The position numbers and the translations under genes are program-made. From assembly GCF_001245615.1 (NCBI RefSeq), contig NZ_CWKH01000002.1, forward strand, positions 744,001 to 808,000: 64,000 nucleotides of DNA, written 5' to 3'. This DNA comes from Mycolicibacterium neworleansense. GTDB lineage: Bacteria; Actinomycetota; Actinomycetes; Mycobacteriales; Mycobacteriaceae. Below, piece by piece: positions 60,801-64,000 of this stretch (position 1 is the stretch's first letter; every line of letters begins with the position of its first letter). The notes under the pieces were generated by a model, which made no database searches, was not told the DNA's origin, and worked only from the letters and a program-made list of their open reading frames with translations.

Positions 60801-62066
60801 TTACTTTTCGGTGGCAGGGCAGGAAACTGCGAATACGCCGCGAGACAACGCAACGCCGCCCATCGCCACGATGATCAGGGCCGCGGCGGCGCTGACGGTC
60901 GGTGCCGCACCGCCGTAGTCGTAGATCGCGCCGCCGAGCAGCGCGCCGCCCATGATGCCGACCTGGAAGGCCGCGACGTAGCGACCCGAGGCGCCGTCGG
61001 GATCGTCCGGAGCGGTGCGCATCGCCGACGCCTGCAACATCGGCGGCAAGGCCGTGGACGTCGCGCCCCAGACCACCACCGCCACCGCCCCGAGCACCAC
61101 CGCGGCCACTCCGGACCACGATGCGACGGCCAGCACCGACAGGGCCAGCAGCGCGGCGGCCAGCACGGCCAGACAGCTCAGGACCGAGGCCTTGGGCCAC
61201 AGGTCCAGGGGCCGGGCCATGGCGGCCATCCCGGCCAGACCGGCGACGCCGTAGGCGGCCAGCAGCCAGGCCAGGTGCGGCCCGTGGATCCCGACCACGT
61301 CCCGGATGATGACGACGATGAAGGTGTAGGCGATGAAGTGCCCGGTGACCCCGATCAGGGTGAGCACCGACAGGGTGACCAGACGGCCGTTGCGCCGGTG
61401 CGCGCGTGGCGCCGCGGAAGCCTTGGCAGTACCCGGAGCGAGCGGCGGCAGCATGGCCCACGCGGCAACGGCCACGACGGCCGCGGCCCCGGCGATGACC
61501 GTCACGGCGGTCCGCCAGCCCCACATCTCGCTGAGCGCCGCGGCGAGTGGATTGCCCACCACCAGGGCCAGGCCCGTGCCCACATAGACCGCGGCGGTGG
61601 CCCGGCCGGCGTGGCTGGCCGGAACCAGGCGGGCACCGATCGGCGCGATCACCGACCACATCAGCCCGTGGGCCAGCGCGCACAGCACCCGGCCGCCGGC
61701 CAGCACCGCGAAGTTCGGGGCCAGCGCCGAGATCACCTGGGACACCGTCAGGCACACCAGTGTCGCGACCAGGGTCCGGCGTCGCGGCCAGCGCGCCGTC
61801 AACCGCACCAGGGCGACCGTGGTCAGCGCGGCGACCAGGGCATAGCTGGCCATCAGCGTGGCGACCAGGCCCTCGCTGACGTCAAGGTCGGTGGCAATCG
61901 CCGGAAGCGCACCGACCGGCAGCATCTCGGCGGTGACGTAGACGAACGCCGCCGCCGCGAGTACGGCGAGTTGCGTGGCAACGCGCGGTGTCCACGGGTT
62001 GGTGTGGGCGGGGAGTGATTCGCCGGTGACGCTGAAGGTCATGCTGGAATGCCACGGTAGTGCCAT
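60801..62066 (-). CDS. MFS transporter (Rv0191-like)
   Basis: The 421-residue major facilitator protein has 12 hydrophobic segments and the DHA1-type opening FVYVTAEMLPVGALPAIATDL. The ATG eight codons in (62042) would give 413 residues, the length of Rv0191, and is a good alternative start. The family includes sugar and drug effluxers such as AraJ. It lies near ricR, but no RicR-type operator is visible in front of it. Confidence 0.87.
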   Translation of the reverse strand: MALPWHSSMTFSVTGESLPAHTNPWTPRVATQLAVLAAAAFVYVTAEMLPVGALPAIATDLDVSEGLVATLMASYALVAALTTVALVRLTARWPRRRTLVATLVCLTVSQVISALAPNFAVLAGGRVLCALAHGLMWSVIAPIGARLVPASHAGRATAAVYVGTGLALVVGNPLAAALSEMWGWRTAVTVIAGAAAVVAVAAWAMLPPLAPGTAKASAAPRAHRRNGRLVTLSVLTLIGVTGHFIAYTFIVVIIRDVVGIHGPHLAWLLAAYGVAGLAGMAAMARPLDLWPKASVLSCLAVLAAALLALSVLAVASWSGVAAVVLGAVAVVVWGATSTALPPMLQASAMRTAPDDPDGASGRYVAAFQVGIMGGALLGGAIYDYGGAAPTVSAAAALIIVAMGGVALSRGVFAVSCPATEK

Positions 62067-62177
62067 AACGTTGCCGTGCGTGGTTGCCGACCCGAGAGGA
62101 TGCGCAATGGTTGCAGTGCGGGCATTCCGACGCTCTGACCGCCACAGCGTTACAAACGCGAGCGCACAATCGTTTCT

Positions 62178-62477
62178 GTGATTGTCGCGTTCAGCATCAG
62201 CCCGACGGGCGGGGATGAAACCGGAAGTGTCAGCGCCGCGGTCGCCGAGGCGGTGCGGGTGGTGCGGGCTTCGGGTCTGCCCAACGAGACCAACGCCATG
62301 TTCACCAATATCGAAGGTGAATGGGATGAGGTGATGGCCGTGGTGAAACTGGCCGTCGACGCGGTGGCCGCGGTGTCCTCACGTGTCAGCCTGGTGTTGA
62401 AAGCCGACATCCGGCCCGGCTACACCGGGCAGCTCACCGCGAAGGTCGAGCGGATCGAACAGGCGCTGGGCGACTAG
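62178..62477 (+). CDS. Thiamine-binding protein, MTH1187/YkoF-type
   Basis: The 99-residue protein starts at GTG and is a ferredoxin-like thiamine-binding protein: [20 protein letters not shown] at the front and [13 protein letters not shown] near the end match the MTH1187 family. It forms tetramers that bind thiamine or related compounds. Its stop shares the bases CTAG with the converging ricR stop, a minimal gene junction. The link to copper control is positional only. Confidence 0.85.
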   Translation: MIVAFSISPTGGDETGSVSAAVAEAVRVVRASGLPNETNAMFTNIEGEWDEVMAVVKLAVDAVAAVSSRVSLVLKADIRPGYTGQLTAKVERIEQALGD

Positions 62478-62779
62478 GAGCGGACCAGGCGGGCGATGGC
62501 CGCCGACGCCTCGGCCAGCTTGGCCTCGGCCTGATCGCCGCCTTCGGATACCGCCTGTGTCACGCAGTGCCCGAGGTGCTCGTCGAGCAGGCCGAGAGCA
62601 ACGGACTGCAGCGCACTGTTGACGGCGCTGATCTGGGTGAGGACGTCGATGCAGTACTTGTCCTCGTCGATCATCTTGGCGATGCCCCTGACCTGGCCTT
62701 CGATCCGGCGCAGCCGTTTGGCGTAGTTCTCCTTCTGCGCCGAGTAGCCATGTGCACCCGAGTTGTCAGCCGCGTCCAT
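62474..62779 (-). CDS. ricR: Copper-sensing repressor RicR (CsoR family)
   Basis: The 101-residue all-helical repressor has the Cu(I) ligands of the CsoR family: Cys in KYCIDVL, and His and Cys in DEHLGHC. It matches M. tuberculosis Rv0190 (RicR), which represses itself and a copper-protection regulon including mymT and lpqS. A palindromic TACCCC-N3-GGGGTA operator lies 17 nt before its ATG, so autoregulation is expected. Binding of Cu(I) releases DNA. Confidence 0.93.
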   Translation of the reverse strand: MDAADNSGAHGYSAQKENYAKRLRRIEGQVRGIAKMIDEDKYCIDVLTQISAVNSALQSVALGLLDEHLGHCVTQAVSEGGDQAEAKLAEASAAIARLVRS

Positions 62780-62795
62780 GCCTCAAGTATACGGG

Positions 62796-62810
62796 TACCC
62801 CACCGGGGTA
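62796..62810. promoter_or_regulatory. RicR operator
   Basis: TACCCC-ACC-GGGGTA is a perfect 6-bp-arm palindrome of the RicR/CsoR type (A/T-flanked G/C tract), located between ricR and the next gene, where it can govern ricR and perhaps the small proline-rich gene. Confidence 0.75.
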
Positions 62811-62877
62811 TGCATATCGTTTTGGCCGGGCGAAATGGTGCCGACCATCCACCGCCGGGGCCGATACGCTCGATGCG

Positions 62878-63306
62878 ATGTCACAGCCTCCCTGGCCTGG
62901 CCCTCCGGGCTATCCGCCGCCGGGCTATCCGCCACCGGCGAACGCCGCAGCCCGCTCCGGGCTCGGCACGACGGTCACCGTTGCCACCGTCGTGCTCGCG
63001 GTCATGCTCTGGATCGTCGCGGTCCTCGGTGCCGCCGCCGGCGCGTGGCTGTCGTTGTTCTTCGCCATGTCGACAGACACCTGCCATGCGACCTGCGGCC
63101 CGACCCCCTACGACGACCAGGTCTACCCGACGACCTTCGGCTGGATCGGCGGCGGGCTGGCCGTCGGCCTGATCGGAAGCATCGTCATGGTCTTCTTCAC
63201 CCGGCGCTGGCTGTGGATCTGGCCCGTGGTGTCGATTGTGTGCACCCTGGTGGGTTTCCTCAGCGGACTCGACCTGACCGTCAAGTCCACCGAGTGGACC
63301 GGCTGA
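62878..63306 (+). CDS. Small proline-rich-N-terminus membrane protein
   Basis: Starting at ATG 62878, with TACGCT 7 nt before (leaderless), the 142-residue product has an N-terminal PPWPGPPGYPPPGYPPP segment, then about three membrane helices (TVATVVLAVMLWIVAVLGAA, a second at VGLIGSIVMVFF and a third at WPVVSIVCTLVGF). Two cysteines in DTCHATCG face outside. Such proteins are common in actinobacteria, with unknown function. The adjacent RicR site suggests possible copper control. Confidence 0.78.
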   Translation: MSQPPWPGPPGYPPPGYPPPANAAARSGLGTTVTVATVVLAVMLWIVAVLGAAAGAWLSLFFAMSTDTCHATCGPTPYDDQVYPTTFGWIGGGLAVGLIGSIVMVFFTRRWLWIWPVVSIVCTLVGFLSGLDLTVKSTEWTG

Positions 63307-63308
63307 CC

Positions 63309-63364
63309 TATGCCCCCTACCAGTATCGATAAGAATTTGGGCGGCTAACTAACCCGGGGGCATA
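63309..63364. promoter_or_regulatory. Distant inverted repeat upstream of ilvD
   Basis: TATGCCCCC (63309-63317) and GGGGGCATA (63356-63364) are exact complements 38 nt apart, ending 9 nt before the ilvD ATG. It may be an RNA hairpin or an operator; no leader peptide rich in Ile/Val/Leu codons was found. Confidence 0.4.
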
Positions 63365-63373
63365 CTTACCTGC

Positions 63374-64000
63374 ATGTCTTCCGACCAGCCCGATATCAAG
63401 CCCCGCAGCCGTGACGTCACCGACGGCCTGGAGAAGGCCGCTGCCCGCGGAATGCTCCGCGCGGTAGGCATGGGGGACGAGGACTGGGTCAAGCCGCAGA
63501 TCGGCGTCGGGTCGTCGTGGAACGAGATCACGCCCTGCAACATGTCGCTGCAGCGCCTGGCCCAGGACGTCAAGGCCGGCGTGCACGAGGCCGGCGGCTA
63601 CCCGCTGGAGTTCGGCACCATCTCGGTGTCCGACGGCATCTCGATGGGCCACGAGGGCATGCACTTCTCGCTGGTCTCGCGTGAGGTGATCGCCGACAGC
63701 GTCGAGACCGTGGTGCAGGCCGAGCGCCTGGACGGCACCGTGCTGCTGGCCGGCTGCGACAAGTCCATCCCCGGCATGCTGATGGCCGCGGCCCGCCTGG
63801 ACCTGGCCAGCGTCTTCTTCTACAACGGGTCGATCATGCCCGGCGTCGCCAAGCTGACCGACGGCACCGAGAAGGAAGTCACGATCATCGACGCCTTCGA
63901 GGCGGTCGGCGCCTGCGTGCGCGGGCTGATGTCGCGTGAGGACGTCGACATCATCGAGCGAGCGATCTGTCCGGGTGAGGGCGCCTGTGGCGGCATGTAC
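63374..64000 (+). CDS. ilvD: Dihydroxy-acid dehydratase (partial, cut by window end)
   Basis: The first 209 residues are present. ITPCNMSL and [12 protein letters not shown] give two of the Fe-S cluster cysteines, and [10 protein letters not shown] at the end the third. The enzyme removes water from dihydroxy-isovalerate and dihydroxy-methylvalerate, the third common step in valine, leucine and isoleucine synthesis. M. tuberculosis Rv0189c is about 575 residues, so roughly two thirds lie beyond the window. The ATG at 63374 is the only good start. Confidence 0.96.
   Translation, partial: MSSDQPDIKPRSRDVTDGLEKAAARGMLRAVGMGDEDWVKPQIGVGSSWNEITPCNMSLQRLAQDVKAGVHEAGGYPLEFGTISVSDGISMGHEGMHFSLVSREVIADSVETVVQAERLDGTVLLAGCDKSIPGMLMAAARLDLASVFFYNGSIMPGVAKLTDGTEKEVTIIDAFEAVGACVRGLMSREDVDIIERAICPGEGACGGMY

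Noticed and set aside
1..64000. CRISPR array, tRNA, rRNA, phage or insertion element
   Set aside because: No regularly spaced repeats, tRNA-like folds, transposase or integrase motifs were seen.

Overview
The window is high-GC DNA from a fast-growing mycobacterium (Mycolicibacterium type, close to M. smegmatis). The evidence is a long block with the same gene order as M. tuberculosis Rv0189c to Rv0221, read in reverse: ilvD, ricR, Rv0191, L,D-transpeptidase Rv0192, zmp1, Rv0199, Rv0200, Rv0201c, mmpL11, Rv0203-type haemophore, Rv0204c, Rv0205, mmpL3, Rv0207c, trmB, Rv0209, Rv0210, pckG, fadD4, Rv0216, lipC and the Rv0221 acyltransferase. No tRNA, rRNA, insertion sequence, phage or CRISPR array was seen. 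Locus names from other species are recalled from memory, not searched.

Left part (1-9.5 kb): a cupin gene divergent from a LysR regulator, the acyltransferase/lipase pair of lipid turnover, a single-chain double-domain acyl-CoA dehydrogenase behind a Crp-like site, and a MerR-SDR pair divergent from a SnoaL-hydrolase pair.

Accessory core (9.5-19.3 kb): a complete RMM-type bacterial microcompartment locus for 1-amino-2-propanol/aminoacetone use. It has a permease, PLP phospho-lyase, CoA-acylating aldehyde dehydrogenase, four shell proteins (two tandem-domain, one hexamer, one pentamer), a small luminal protein of unknown function, a kinase, an alcohol dehydrogenase and a GntR/UTRA regulator. 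The same palindrome, TTGGC-N2-TACCAA, lies in the permease/lyase divergent promoter region and directly before the regulator gene, which predicts a closed regulon. Two proteins carry matching amphipathic tails that look like encapsulation peptides.

Middle (19.3-35.8 kb): an acidic small protein, a hydrolase divergent from a UdgX uracil-DNA-binding protein, a tightly overlapping leftward operon (decarboxylase, MFS, amidohydrolase, CoA-transferase, double-hotdog hydratase, TetR), an Old Yellow Enzyme/F420-type oxidoreductase pair, the fadD4/hydratase operon and a large MmpL transporter. Two different TetR genes sit beside the same operator type (TAGACCGATYGGTCTA).

Right part (35.8-64 kb): pckG, a pair of dynamin-like proteins with degenerate P-loops, trmB, an NYN protein, mmpL3 (with an apparent C-terminal frameshift), AI-2E-type and YbhN-type membrane proteins, an M23-like lipoprotein, a PrrAB-like two-component system, two secreted haemophore-family proteins, mmpL11, the Rv0201c-Rv0199 group, zmp1, an L,D-transpeptidase, an MFS exporter, a thiamine-binding protein, ricR with its copper operator, and the start of ilvD, cut by the window end. 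This is largely cell-envelope, haem and copper housekeeping. Several genes appear to be leaderless, with a TANNNT hexamer 6-8 nt before the start codon.
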